From Streptomyces sp. S.PB5 (GTDB lineage Bacteria; Actinomycetota; Actinomycetes; Streptomycetales; Streptomycetaceae): a stretch of 64,000 nucleotides of DNA. The position numbers were made by a program, and so were the translations under genes. The stretch covers positions 124,001 to 188,000 of the forward strand of contig NZ_JAQMWP010000003.1 in the NCBI RefSeq assembly GCF_030403745.1. The letters run 5' to 3'. Shown here piece after piece: positions 14,802-23,972 of this stretch. The stretch's first letter is position 1, and the number at the start of each line of letters is the position of its first letter. A model generated the notes under the pieces. That model was not told the DNA's origin and ran no database searches. It was given only the letters and a program-made list of their open reading frames with translations.

Positions 14802-15869
14802 TCACTCGAACTCGGTCCCATCCTTACGCGTCAGATACGCAGGACTCACCGCCTTGCCGATGGCCCGCCCCCCGGTCACAGCGCTGTACCGCTCGACAAC
14901 AGGCCGAACGACAACCCCCTCCCGCAGATGCAGAGACCGCCCGGACACGGTCTCCCGCCCACTCGCAAGCGCCATCACCACCGAGACGTCGTACGCCCCC
15001 TCGAAGACCCGCGGCACCAACGGCAGCTCCCCGCCCAGCAGTTCCCCCGCGTCCAGCCACCGCACGACCCCGTCGATCTCCGCGGCCACGTCGAACACGG
15101 CGAACCCCAGCGTGTCCCGCCGCCCGTCGGCACCGTACGTAAGGTCCTGCACCCCCGCCCCGTACACCTCCCCGAAGATGCCCACCCGACGTGCCCCCAG
15201 CCGCGCGGCGAGCCGCTCCGCGACCGGGGCGACCCCGTGCCCCCGCACCGCACGCCAGTACAGATTGCGTGGATCCTCCTTCAGCGCCAGCGACTTGGCG
15301 CCGAAGCCCTTGGACGAGACGTACACACGGGACTCGTCCGCGACATAGGTCACCAGGCACGCCGAACCGTGCAGCTTCTCGGTGACGACGACCTGCTCAC
15401 CGGCGGCGAAGATGTCCGGGTACCGCTGGATGTTCTCGATGTCCACCCAGGGCACGAGATCCGGCGCCGACTCGACGTCCCCGTTCATGGTCGGCGGAAC
15501 CGGCGGCACCCACTTGACGATGCCGAGCCGCTCCGCGAAGTCCGTCCCGTCGGCGGCCGCCCGTCCGAGGTCCACCCCCGCGAGCGCCTCCGGCCGGCAC
15601 ACGATGCCCTGCGACAGCTCACCGCGCAGCCGGATCGCCTTGACCCGGTCCGCCGCACTGCCCGCCAGCCGCCCCGTCAGCCCCAACTCCTCGATGAGCC
15701 CGCTCGGCAGCACCGCCTGCTCGGGGATGTACACGGCCACATCACCGGTGCGGTACGCGCCCTTGGCGACGACGGCCCGATACAGCCCCACCTGGGCCAG
15801 TTCGAGCGCATCGGCGTTCGGATGCTCATGGACGGTCAGCACTTCGGCGGTGACGCGCAGCGTCGACAT
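14802..15869 (-). CDS. ATP-dependent RNA ligase, Deinococcus (Rnl5) type
   Basis: 355 residues. An N-terminal OB-fold-like domain (VTAEVLTVHEHPNADALELA, then GDVAVYIPEQAVLP) is followed by a nucleotidyltransferase domain. Motif I is VTEKLHGSA, with adenylated Lys165; motif III/IIIa is VGIFGEVYG, motif IV is EGVVVRP, and motif V is a Lys pair near GKAVSPAYLTRK. This order, with the OB domain first, is characteristic of the Deinococcus RNA ligase family, which seals nicked duplex RNA ends. GAGGAG precedes the ATG. It lies 111 bp downstream of the BKACE gene on the same strand. The cellular substrate in Streptomyces is unknown; a repair role is inferred. Confidence 0.88.
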   Translation of the reverse strand: MSTLRVTAEVLTVHEHPNADALELAQVGLYRAVVAKGAYRTGDVAVYIPEQAVLPSGLIEELGLTGRLAGSAADRVKAIRLRGELSQGIVCRPEALAGVDLGRAAADGTDFAERLGIVKWVPPVPPTMNGDVESAPDLVPWVDIENIQRYPDIFAAGEQVVVTEKLHGSACLVTYVADESRVYVSSKGFGAKSLALKEDPRNLYWRAVRGHGVAPVAERLAARLGARRVGIFGEVYGAGVQDLTYGADGRRDTLGFAVFDVAAEIDGVVRWLDAGELLGGELPLVPRVFEGAYDVSVVMALASGRETVSGRSLHLREGVVVRPVVERYSAVTGGRAIGKAVSPAYLTRKDGTEFE

Positions 15870-15980
15870 CAGAGGGACTCCTCAACTCAGGTGCGTTTTC
15901 ATCGCCCCCAACTCTCCGCACCCGAAACGACTGGAACCACCGGAATTCCCCCTGCTACCGTCCCGAACTCCGTGCCCGCG

Positions 15981-16709
15981 CTACGAAGACCGCCGCGCCC
16001 ACCCGTACTGCACCAACCCCGCGGCCACCAACTGGGCGTTGGACGACGCAGACTCCCCGCCCGGCAGGACCAACGTGTCCTCCAGCCCGATCCGCGTAGC
16101 CAGCCCCAACCTCCCGGCCAACCGCAGCACCGGCCAGGCCCCACCGTCCTCACCGTGCAGCAGCACAGGCCGCCCCCGAGCGTCCCCCACCTCGGCCAAC
16201 AGCTCCCGCGCCGTGTCCTGCGCACTCACCGCCGACGTGTCGGTCACCTCGGCCAGCACCCGGAGCACCCGCCCCCCGACCGGCGAAACGGCGAACCGGG
16301 CGGCCCCGTCCGTCCCGGACCAGATCCCCGCCTCGACCCCCACGCCCCGCTCGATGAGCAGCGCGGCCAGCTCTTCGGCCCCCGCCTCGTGCCAGTTCAC
16401 CGAGGCATGATCGGGAAGCACGGTCCAGCCCCGCACCCGCTCCAGCCGCCGCACCGGATCAGGCTCGGCCCAGACCCCCGTGGTCACTCCCACCGGCACC
16501 GACACCCGGGCCCGTATCGCCTCCAGGGTCACCGCGAGCACCCGAGGCGACAAGGTGTCGTTTCCGCAAGGAGACTTGGGGTGTACGTGAATGTCCGTGG
16601 CCCCGGCCGCGACAGCCGCAGCCGCCGCCTCGGCCATCGCCTCCGGCGACAACGGCACGGCCGCCCCGTCGACGGCCCCGCGGACCCCGTTGAGACACAC
16701 CTGAACCAT
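15981..16709 (-). CDS. BKACE-family beta-keto acid cleavage enzyme (DUF849)
   Basis: 242 residues, shorter than the usual 270-310. A TIM-barrel, zinc-dependent Claisen-type enzyme that splits beta-keto acids with acetyl-CoA. The zinc pair is in ATDIHVHPKS, and a distal Glu lies in IGLEDTLVLPGG. Conserved SVNWHEAG and GVGVEAGIWS segments match the fold. The ATG at 16709 is preferred to a TTG six bases upstream. The gene stands alone with no obvious pathway partner, so the keto-acid substrate is open. Confidence 0.82.
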   Translation of the reverse strand: MVQVCLNGVRGAVDGAAVPLSPEAMAEAAAAAVAAGATDIHVHPKSPCGNDTLSPRVLAVTLEAIRARVSVPVGVTTGVWAEPDPVRRLERVRGWTVLPDHASVNWHEAGAEELAALLIERGVGVEAGIWSGTDGAARFAVSPVGGRVLRVLAEVTDTSAVSAQDTARELLAEVGDARGRPVLLHGEDGGAWPVLRLAGRLGLATRIGLEDTLVLPGGESASSNAQLVAAGLVQYGWARRSS

Positions 16710-16804
16710 GCCCAAATGGTGCCAGCCGCCACTGACAAGGTGTGGCGGGACGAGTCAAAGAGGGGGTGCGGCATCCCCGGCGCACCCCCGGTCGCACCAC
16801 TCGC

Positions 16805-17407
16805 TCAGGCGGACACCAGCAACCGTCCACGCCTGGACGCCGCCAGGGCCTCGGACGTCAGCACCGGACGCGGCACCACGATCCCGCAGTCCGTGCAGAC
16901 CGGGCCCGAGGAGGGTTCGTGGGCCAGGTCGTACTTCCAGCTCAACCGCTCTCCGCGGCACACCGGGCACACCGAACCCGGTTCACGCTCCAACGCGGAG
17001 ATCAGCCTGCGCAGCACCTCGGCCAGCGGTTCACGGGGGTGGAGCCGCGGGTCGTCGCACCACGCCACTCCGAAACCGCCCCAGGTCAGCCGGTGCCAGT
17101 CGTCGACACTGCCCGGCCTGCGCAGCCCGTCGTGCTTTTCCTTCCTGCGCCGCTCGGCGAACTCGACCTCATAGGCCAGCCAGACCGAACGCGCCTCTTC
17201 CAGCTCGTCCAACGCGGCCACGAGCCGCGCAGGATCGGGGGACCGGTCCTCAGGACCGAACCCGGCCCGGGAGCACAAGTGGTCCCAGGTCGCCCTGTGC
17301 CCGTAGGGAGCGAACCGCTCCAGGCACTTCCGCAGCGAGTACCTCCGCAGTGCCAGATCGCACCGCGGATCTCGCACCTGTCTCGCCAGACTCCGGAAAC
17401 CGGCCAT
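16805..17407 (-). CDS. Hypothetical protein with C-terminal zinc ribbon
   Basis: 200 residues. The N-terminal part is basic and helical (RYSLRKCLERFAPYGHRATW) with a charged, Trp-rich middle. Near the C terminus two CxxC knuckles (CPVC and CTDC, about 23 residues apart) form a likely zinc ribbon. I recognise no enzyme motif. The zinc ribbon and basic surface would suit nucleic-acid or protein binding. It is monocistronic and divergent from the penicillin acylase; 222 bp separate the two starts. Confidence 0.7.
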   Translation of the reverse strand: MAGFRSLARQVRDPRCDLALRRYSLRKCLERFAPYGHRATWDHLCSRAGFGPEDRSPDPARLVAALDELEEARSVWLAYEVEFAERRRKEKHDGLRRPGSVDDWHRLTWGGFGVAWCDDPRLHPREPLAEVLRRLISALEREPGSVCPVCRGERLSWKYDLAHEPSSGPVCTDCGIVVPRPVLTSEALAASRRGRLLVSA

Positions 17408-17629
17408 CGCCCTGCACCTCCGTCACACCTGCACCTGTACTTCGGTCACTTCGGCGTCGTCGTTCGGACGTCGCCGAATAGACGTATCGACACGCGATTC
17501 GGCTCCATCCGATTTCCGATGCCTCCCATCAGCCTCCGGATCGGCTACCAAAACTTGACGCATGTTCATCTTCGAACCCGGGGATACCGGCGGTAACGTC
17601 CGACTCAACTCCCGTCGGTAGGAGCTGCC

Positions 17630-20416
17630 ATGCCACGGCGCACCTCACGCACCGCACTCGACAGACTGAGAACTCCCGGTTCAGTCAGCGGGTTCCTGAA
17701 GACCGCATCCGTATGCGCCCTGATTGCCGGTCTTTTGTCCCCTCTTGGCCAAACGGCCGCGGCCGCCGAGGCGGCGGCCGCGAACGACTACTGCGGCAGT
17801 CAGTGCTCGGACATCCTGCCGCCCGGCCAGAACGGCAACGCCACCCTCGCCCAGATCCTCCTCAACCAGGCCTTCGGCAGCCAGCCCGAGCACGCCGAGG
17901 ACCAGCTCGGCCCCTACGCCAACCTGGCCAAGGGCTATCCGTCGCTCACCAACGCGACGATCAACAACTTCTTCAACGACGCCTCCTTCGGCGTCCCGTC
18001 CGATCAAGTCGCCTCCACGCTCAAGCCGGGCGGCCGGACCGATGTGACGATCGTCCGCGACAAGAAGACGGGCGTGCCGCACATCACCGGTACCACCAGA
18101 TACGGCACTGAGTACGGAGCGGGCTACGCGGCTGCTCAGGACCGCCTGTGGCTCATGGACGTCTTCCGCCATGTCGGCCGCGGCCAGCTGACCACCTTCG
18201 CGGGCGGCGCCCCCTCCAACCAGGGCCTTGAGCAGCAGTTCTGGCGCAACGCCCCCTACAGCGAGGCCGACCTCCAGGCGCAGATCGACAACGCCGTCGC
18301 CAGCAACGGCACCCGCGGCCGGCAGGCCCTCGCCGATGCCAACGCCTACATCGCGGGCATCAACGCCTACATCGACGCCTCCGACAGCGGCCGCTACTTC
18401 CCCGGCGAGTACGTCCTGACCGGCCACAAGGACTCCATCACCAACGCCGGCACCATCGAGCACTTCAAGCTCACCGACCTGGTCGCGCTGGCCTCCGTCA
18501 TCGGCGCCCTGTTCGGCTCGGGGGGCGGCGGCGAGGTCAACAACGCGATATCGCTGCTCGCCGCCCAGGAGCAGTACGGCGTGACCAAGGGCACCGAGGT
18601 CTGGGAGTCCTTCCGCGAGCGCAACGACCCCGAGGCGGTCCTCACCGTCCACAACGGCGAGAGCTTCCCGTACGCCACCAAGCCCACCACCCCGCAGGGC
18701 GAGGCCCTGCCCGACGCCGGCTCCGTGGCCACCGAGCCGCTGGTCTACGACCCGACCGGCACCGGCGGCGACCAGAGCGCCACCGAGGCCGCCGCCACGG
18801 CCACCGCGAACGCCCTCACCTCAGCCAAGCGCGGCATGTCCAACGCCCTCGTGGTCAGCGGCGCCCACACCGCGAGCGGCCACCCGGTCGCCGTCTTCGG
18901 CCCGCAGACCGGCTACTTCGCGCCCCAGCTGCTCATGCTCCAGGAGATCCAGGGCCCGGGCATCAGCGCCCGCGGCGCCTCCTTCGCGGGTCTGAGCATG
19001 TACGTCGAACTCGGCCGCGGCCAGGACTACTCGTGGTCCGCCACGACTTCCGGCCAGGACATCATCGACACCTACGCCGTCGAGCTGTGCCAGGACGACT
19101 ACCACTACCTGTACCACGGCACCTGCACGGCCATGGAGAAGATCGAACAGAAGAACTCCTGGGCCCCGACCACGGCCGACGGCACCGCCGCCGGGTCGTA
19201 CACGATGCGGGTCTGGAAGACGAAGTACGGCCCCGTCGCCTACCGGGCGACCGTCGGCGGCAAGAAGGTCGCCTACACGACCCTGCGCTCGTCGTACATG
19301 CACGAGGCCGACTCGATCATCGGCTTCCAGATGCTGAACGACCCCGACTACGTCAAGAGCCCGCAGACCTTCCAGAGCGCGGTGCAGCACATCAACTACA
19401 CCTTCAACTGGTTCTACGCCGACTCCACGCACACCGCGTACTACAACAGCGGCGACAACCCCGTGCGCGCGAGCGGCGTCGACCCCGAGTTCCCGGTGCG
19501 GGCGCAGGCGGCGTACGAGTGGAGGAACTGGAACCCGACGACCAACACCGCCGACTACACGGCGCCTTCGGCCCACCCCAACTCCATCGACCAGGACTAC
19601 TACATCTCCTGGAACAACAAACAGGCGAAGGACTACACGACCGCACCCTGGGGCGACGGCTCGGTGCATCGCGGCAACCTCCTGGAGGACCGCGTGAAGA
19701 AACTCGTCGCCGCGGGCGGTGTCACCCGGGTCTCGCTGGTGAAGGCCATGGCAGACGCGGCCATCGCCGACCTGCGCGCGGAGGACGTGCTGCCGGACCT
19801 GCTGAAGGTCATCAACAGCAGTACGGTCACCGACTCCACGGCCGCCGCGGCGGTGACCAAGCTCCAGACCTGGCTCACCGCGGGCGGCAAGCGCACGGAG
19901 ACGTCGGCGGGTTCGAAGACGTACGCCCACGCGGACGCGATCCGCATCCTGGACGCCTGGTGGCCGCTGCTGGTGGAGGCCGAGTTCAAACCGGGCCTCG
20001 GCAGCGACCTGTTCACCGCCTTCCAGGCCAACCTGCCCGTCGACGAGTCGCCTTCGGCCGCGCACGGCCCGACCGGCTCGCACGCGGGAAGCGCCTTCCA
20101 GTACGGCTGGTGGTCCTATGTCGACAAGGACATCCGCGCGGTGCTCGGCGAGACCGTGCAGGGACCGCTCGCGAACAAGTACTGCGGCGGCGGCAGCCTC
20201 AGCGCCTGCCGGGACATCCTGATCAGCACCCTGAAGACGGCGGCCGGCAAGACCGCGGCCCAGGTCTACCCGGGTGACGACCTGTGCTCGGCGGGCAACC
20301 AGTGGTGCGCCGACTCGATCGTCCAGCGCACCCTCGGCGGCATCAAGCACTACAACATCAGCTGGCAGAACCGGCCGACCTACCAGCAGGTCGTGGAGTT
20401 CACGTCACACAGGTGA
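17630..20416 (+). CDS. Secreted penicillin acylase-family (Ntn) amidohydrolase
   Basis: 928 residues. The signal peptide ends near residue 45 (QTAAAAEA). The alpha subunit starts the hydrolase fold (VTIVRDKKTGVPHITG, then AAQDRLWLMDVFRHVGRGQL). The beta subunit should begin at Ser404 in KRGMSNALVVSG, the N-terminal nucleophile released by self-cleavage. Downstream, the domain with GPQTGYFAPQLLM and the oxyanion region fit penicillin/aculeacin-type acylases that hydrolyse amides, including acyl-homoserine lactones and lipopeptides. Odd: the residue before the nucleophile is Met rather than the common Gly. GGAG lies about 8 bases before the ATG. Secreted outside the cell; substrate unknown. Confidence 0.88.
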   Translation: MPRRTSRTALDRLRTPGSVSGFLKTASVCALIAGLLSPLGQTAAAAEAAAANDYCGSQCSDILPPGQNGNATLAQILLNQAFGSQPEHAEDQLGPYANLAKGYPSLTNATINNFFNDASFGVPSDQVASTLKPGGRTDVTIVRDKKTGVPHITGTTRYGTEYGAGYAAAQDRLWLMDVFRHVGRGQLTTFAGGAPSNQGLEQQFWRNAPYSEADLQAQIDNAVASNGTRGRQALADANAYIAGINAYIDASDSGRYFPGEYVLTGHKDSITNAGTIEHFKLTDLVALASVIGALFGSGGGGEVNNAISLLAAQEQYGVTKGTEVWESFRERNDPEAVLTVHNGESFPYATKPTTPQGEALPDAGSVATEPLVYDPTGTGGDQSATEAAATATANALTSAKRGMSNALVVSGAHTASGHPVAVFGPQTGYFAPQLLMLQEIQGPGISARGASFAGLSMYVELGRGQDYSWSATTSGQDIIDTYAVELCQDDYHYLYHGTCTAMEKIEQKNSWAPTTADGTAAGSYTMRVWKTKYGPVAYRATVGGKKVAYTTLRSSYMHEADSIIGFQMLNDPDYVKSPQTFQSAVQHINYTFNWFYADSTHTAYYNSGDNPVRASGVDPEFPVRAQAAYEWRNWNPTTNTADYTAPSAHPNSIDQDYYISWNNKQAKDYTTAPWGDGSVHRGNLLEDRVKKLVAAGGVTRVSLVKAMADAAIADLRAEDVLPDLLKVINSSTVTDSTAAAAVTKLQTWLTAGGKRTETSAGSKTYAHADAIRILDAWWPLLVEAEFKPGLGSDLFTAFQANLPVDESPSAAHGPTGSHAGSAFQYGWWSYVDKDIRAVLGETVQGPLANKYCGGGSLSACRDILISTLKTAAGKTAAQVYPGDDLCSAGNQWCADSIVQRTLGGIKHYNISWQNRPTYQQVVEFTSHR

Positions 20417-20433
20417 CGGTCAGCGGCGGCGGG

Positions 20434-21756
20434 TCACTTGATGCGGCCCGCCGCCAGCACCACCTGCGCCAGCTCCCGGTGCACGATGTCGCTGTGCGCC
20501 CCGGTCGGCGCTCCGCCCCGTCTGACCACCTCGGCCACGTCGATGTTGACGCACCCCGAGGCGGGCAACGTCGTCCTGAGCGCCTCGGCGAGCTTCCACG
20601 CGCGCGTACCCGGCACCGCCTGCACCCCGTCGAAGCCCATCGCGCCCCACTTGGCGCCCAGCATCCGCGCGATGTCGACCCCGGCGATCCCCTGGGCGCT
20701 CCCGGCCATCCGGGAGGCCAGCGGATATATCGTGCTCAGCGCCGAGTCGTGCCGGGAGAAGCAGCACACCAACGGGCCGTCGATACGGTTCTGCTGGCCC
20801 TGCAGCACCCCTCCCGCGCGTGCGTCGTGCGGCAGCCGGGTCGCGAACGCGTAGTGCGAGAAGGCCGCTTGGAGCAACGTCACGGACTTCACCGTGCGCA
20901 CCCCCTCGGGCAGCCCGCGCAGCGCGAACGACACCAGCCGCCCGCCGAAGCTGTGCCCGACCAGATGCACCCGCACCCCGGGTGCCTTCGCGGCGAGCTG
21001 CCCGACGACCCGCCCGAGCCCACGCTCGCCGACGGTCCCCGCGCGCCGCTTCATCGCGTAGTACGTCGCCTGCCGCAGCAACTCGTGCGCGCCGTCCCAG
21101 AGGTTGGGCATCGTGAACCCCGCCGTGGCGTCCGCGTCCGGCGACTCCAGCCGCATCAGCGCGTGTGCGAAGTCCTCGCAGACCGCCGCCACCGATCCGG
21201 AGAACATGTCCGGCTCGCTCTGCGGCACCCCCTCCGCGAGCGTGTCCGCCCCGAACAGCGCCTGCGGCCCCGGCGGCACCGGCTCGACCAGCATCCGCAC
21301 CAGCCGCCCGAACTCCTCCAACTCGGCCTCCTCGCGCGGCTGCTGGTCGAGGAGCCGCGCGATCTGGTCGACGACGGTCGCCCGCCCAGGGAAGGTGTCC
21401 AGGAGCGCGTGCCGGGTGTCCTTGTCGAGCGCCGGGCGCCGGACCGACTCGGCGGCCACGGACCGCGGGAAGTCCGGGATCGGCTCGTCGCAGAACCGCA
21501 TCGACGGCCACACCACACCCGCGAACCCGAGCTTCGCGTTCGGCGCCAGCTCCGGGATCGGCGCGAAGAAGCGGTTGTAGAGCCGTGTCGCGCCGGAACG
21601 GTCGCTGTTCCAGCCGTGCGCGAAGACGATCAGATCCTTGACGCCGTGCTCCGCGACCCCGGCGATGAGCCGGTCCCGCCGCCTGCCGTCCGGGTCGCCG
21701 TCCGCGTCGAACGTCAGCTCCCAGTACGGACTCACACTCATCGCCGGATCCGCCAT
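20434..21756 (-). CDS. Alpha/beta hydrolase (lipase-like serine hydrolase)
   Basis: 440 residues. An early strand and oxyanion segment (DLIVFAHGWNSD) precede the nucleophile elbow LVGHSFGGRLVSFAL. A late loop with CVNIDVAEVVRRGGAPTGAHSDI supplies the likely catalytic His. A helical insertion of about 150 residues lies between the first strand and the nucleophile, acting as a lid. No signal peptide. The ATG at 21756 follows GGGGG by about eight bases. It is convergent with the penicillin acylase, only 17 bp apart. A perfect palindrome (21786-21801) lies 30-45 bp upstream and may be its operator. Substrate unknown. Confidence 0.78.
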   Translation of the reverse strand: MADPAMSVSPYWELTFDADGDPDGRRRDRLIAGVAEHGVKDLIVFAHGWNSDRSGATRLYNRFFAPIPELAPNAKLGFAGVVWPSMRFCDEPIPDFPRSVAAESVRRPALDKDTRHALLDTFPGRATVVDQIARLLDQQPREEAELEEFGRLVRMLVEPVPPGPQALFGADTLAEGVPQSEPDMFSGSVAAVCEDFAHALMRLESPDADATAGFTMPNLWDGAHELLRQATYYAMKRRAGTVGERGLGRVVGQLAAKAPGVRVHLVGHSFGGRLVSFALRGLPEGVRTVKSVTLLQAAFSHYAFATRLPHDARAGGVLQGQQNRIDGPLVCCFSRHDSALSTIYPLASRMAGSAQGIAGVDIARMLGAKWGAMGFDGVQAVPGTRAWKLAEALRTTLPASGCVNIDVAEVVRRGGAPTGAHSDIVHRELAQVVLAAGRIK

Positions 21757-21785
21757 GGCAGGCCCCCTTGTCCCCCGAAGTGGTG

Positions 21786-21801
21786 CGATGCGGTCGCATC
21801 G
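21786..21801. promoter_or_regulatory. Perfect 7-2-7 palindrome before the alpha/beta hydrolase
   Basis: CGATGCG-GT-CGCATCG stands between the hydrolase start (21756) and the end of the NamZ gene (21853). It is well placed to overlap the hydrolase promoter. No regulator gene is adjacent, so the ligand is unknown. Confidence 0.45.
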
Positions 21802-21852
21802 TCCTACCGAGGGGCGAAGTTGGCCATACTTCACGTCTCTGTCGCCGGGGGA

Positions 21853-23094
21853 TCATCTGTACAGGAGGTACTCCCTGCGGGTCGCCCGGAACGCGGCGAG
21901 CTCCTCCTGCCAGCCCGCCACCACCTCGTCCGGGGCGGCACCCGCGTCGATCGCGGTGCGTACCTGCGTGGAGCCGGTGAGCTTGTCGATCCAGTTGTCG
22001 GCGCGCCAGGCGAAGCCGCTCCACACCCGCTTGGCGGTCACGAGCAGGCCGATCCCGGTGCGGACCGGGTCGTACGCCGCCCGGTCGTGCACATGGATCT
22101 GCACACCCCCGACGGTCTTCCCCTGGAACTTGGAGAACGTGGGCGCGAAGTACGCCTCCCTGAAGTGCACACCGGGCAGGCCGAGTTCGCCTGCGGCGGC
22201 CGCCCAGCGCCCGTCGATGCCCTCCGCGCCGAGCAGTTCGAAGGGGCGCGTGGTCCCCCGTCCCTCCGAGAGGTTCGTCCCCTCGAAGAGGCACGTCCCC
22301 GAGTACACCAACGCGGTGTCCGGGGTCGGCATGTTGGGGCTCGGCGGCACCCACGGCAGCCCGGACGCGTCGTAGAACTCCGACCGCTTCCACCCCGACA
22401 TCAGCACGGTCTCCAGGGGGACCGGCGTCGTCAGGAACTCGCCGTTGAACAGCCGCGCCAGCTCCGCGACGGTCATGCCGTGCGCCTGCGAGACGGGCTG
22501 CCGTCCCACGAACGTGGCGAACTCCTTGTGCAGGACGGGCCCTTGGGCCGCGCGTCCGGTCACCGGGTTCGGCCGGTCGAGCACGACGAACCGCTTGCCG
22601 GCCAGCTGGGCCGCCTCCATGCAGTCGTACAGCGTCCAGATGTAGGTGTAGAAGCGGGCGCCGACGTCCTGGATGTCGAAGACGACCGTGTCGACGGGGG
22701 CGGCGGTGAAGATGTCGGCGAGCGGCTGACCGCTCTTGAGGTACGTGTCGTAGACCGGGAGCCCGGTCGCGGGGTCGTCGTAGCGGCCCTCGGAGCCGCC
22801 GGCCTGGGCGGTGCCCCGGAAGCCGTGCTCGGGGCCGAAGACGGCCGTCAGGTTCACCCTCGGGTCGGCGTGCATCACGTCGACGATGTGGCGGGCGTCG
22901 CGGGTGATGCCGGTGGGGTTGGTGACGATGCCGACGCGCCGGCCGCTGAGCCGGGCGTAGCCGGATGCGGTGAGGTTCTCGAAGCCGGTTCGGAAGCGGT
23001 GGGGCTTCGCGGCGGCCGGGGGAGTGGAGGTGAGGGAGGCTGCTGCCGTGGTCGCTGCGAGGAGAGCTCGTCTGGATAGGCGCATGAGGTGCAC
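21853..23094 (-). CDS. Exported NamZ-type exo-beta-N-acetylmuramidase (DUF1343)
   Basis: 413 residues. The N terminus MRLSRRALLAATTAAASL is a Tat-type signal. The domain begins GRRVGIVTNPTGITRD and contains VFGPEHGFRG, FDIQDVGARFYTYIWTL, VLDRPNPVTGR and SEGRGTTRPFELLG, all diagnostic of DUF1343. Members of this family include NamZ, which removes terminal MurNAc from peptidoglycan fragments; a wall-recycling role outside the cell is inferred. A GTG start at 23094 is chosen because GGAG lies seven bases upstream; the in-frame ATG at 23085 has none. Divergent from the SDR-ligase-TetR operon. Confidence 0.85.
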   Translation of the reverse strand: MHLMRLSRRALLAATTAAASLTSTPPAAAKPHRFRTGFENLTASGYARLSGRRVGIVTNPTGITRDARHIVDVMHADPRVNLTAVFGPEHGFRGTAQAGGSEGRYDDPATGLPVYDTYLKSGQPLADIFTAAPVDTVVFDIQDVGARFYTYIWTLYDCMEAAQLAGKRFVVLDRPNPVTGRAAQGPVLHKEFATFVGRQPVSQAHGMTVAELARLFNGEFLTTPVPLETVLMSGWKRSEFYDASGLPWVPPSPNMPTPDTALVYSGTCLFEGTNLSEGRGTTRPFELLGAEGIDGRWAAAAGELGLPGVHFREAYFAPTFSKFQGKTVGGVQIHVHDRAAYDPVRTGIGLLVTAKRVWSGFAWRADNWIDKLTGSTQVRTAIDAGAAPDEVVAGWQEELAAFRATRREYLLYR

Positions 23095-23144
23095 GGTATT
23101 GCTCCCGCGGGTCGCGGGGAATGACCCGACCCCCTTCCTGTGAA

Positions 23145-23164
23145 CATACCGACCGGTTAGTCTG
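23145..23164. promoter_or_regulatory. CATAC...GTATG operator, site B (SDR-ligase-TetR operon)
   Basis: CATACCGACCGGTTAGTCTG lies 35 bp before the SDR start, in the divergent region. It shares left arm and centre with site C (32898-32917) and right centre with site A (7267-7286). As the operon encodes a TetR, this is probably its autoregulatory site. Confidence 0.65.
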
Positions 23165-23198
23165 GCCGTCTCCGCAGAGCCGCAGTCGAAGGAGACCG

Positions 23199-23972
23199 AT
23201 GGTGGAAGCCGTTCAGGGCGCAGGTGTCGTCGTCACGGGGGCCGGAGGGGGCATCGGCGCTGCCCTTGCCCGGCGGTTCGCCGCCGAAGGGGCCCGCGTC
23301 GTCGTCAATGACCTGGACGCCGCCAAGGCCGAGGCCGTCGCCGGTGAGATCGGCGGGATCGCGGTTCCCGGAGATGCCTCCACCGTCGTCGGCGAAGCCC
23401 GTTCCGCCCTCGGCGGCACCGTCGACGTCTACTGCGCCAACGCCGGTGTCGCCTTCGGCGGCCCCGAGGTCGACGACCTCGCCGACGCCAGGGCCTGGGA
23501 GCTGTCCTGGGACGTCAACGTCATGGCACACGTGCGTGCCGCCCATGCACTGCTCCCCGCCTGGCTGGAGCGCGGCCACGGGCGGTTCGTGTCCACCGTC
23601 TCCGCCGCCGGACTGCTCACGATGATCGGGGCCGCGCCCTACAGCGTCACCAAGCACGGGGCGTACGCCTTCGCCGAGTATCTGTCGCTGACGTACCGGC
23701 ACCGGGGGATCAAGGTCCACGCCATCTGCCCGCAGGGTGTGCGCACCGACATGCTCAGCGCCACCGGCAGCGCGGGCGACCTCGTCCTCAAGCCGACGGC
23801 CGTCGAGCCGGACGATGTCGCGGAGGCCCTCTTCAAGGGCATCGCCGAGGACCGGTTCCTGATCCTGCCGCACCCCGAGGTCGCCGAGTACTACCAGGCC
23901 CGGGCCGCAGACCCCGACCGCTGGCTCGGCAACATGAACCACCTCCAGCAGAAGTGGGAGGAGCTGCAGTGA
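23199..23972 (+). CDS. Short-chain dehydrogenase/reductase
   Basis: 257 residues. The cofactor motif is VVVTGAGGGIGAALA with an acidic end to strand 2 (VVVNDLDAAKAEA) that favours NAD(H). NAG is present as CANAGVAFG; the catalytic triad Ser-Tyr-Lys lies in STVSAAGLLTMIG and YSVTKHG. AAGGAG precedes the ATG at 23199. Its stop overlaps the start of the CoA ligase by four bases (GTGA). Sharing an operon and operator with the ligase and, at a distance, with the phosphotransferase-ACAD pair, it could reduce a keto-acyl-CoA to a hydroxyacyl-CoA (inference). Confidence 0.88.
   Translation: MVEAVQGAGVVVTGAGGGIGAALARRFAAEGARVVVNDLDAAKAEAVAGEIGGIAVPGDASTVVGEARSALGGTVDVYCANAGVAFGGPEVDDLADARAWELSWDVNVMAHVRAAHALLPAWLERGHGRFVSTVSAAGLLTMIGAAPYSVTKHGAYAFAEYLSLTYRHRGIKVHAICPQGVRTDMLSATGSAGDLVLKPTAVEPDDVAEALFKGIAEDRFLILPHPEVAEYYQARAADPDRWLGNMNHLQQKWEELQ

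Noticed and set aside
14607..15142. Coding frames in the soxR-RNA ligase gap
   Set aside because: They are Pro/Arg-only translations of GC-rich sequence without a credible start or family match.
17423..17608. Possible 61-residue minus-strand gene before the penicillin acylase
   Set aside because: No Shine-Dalgarno, no recognisable domain, and it occupies the divergent promoter region. It could be real but I cannot support it.
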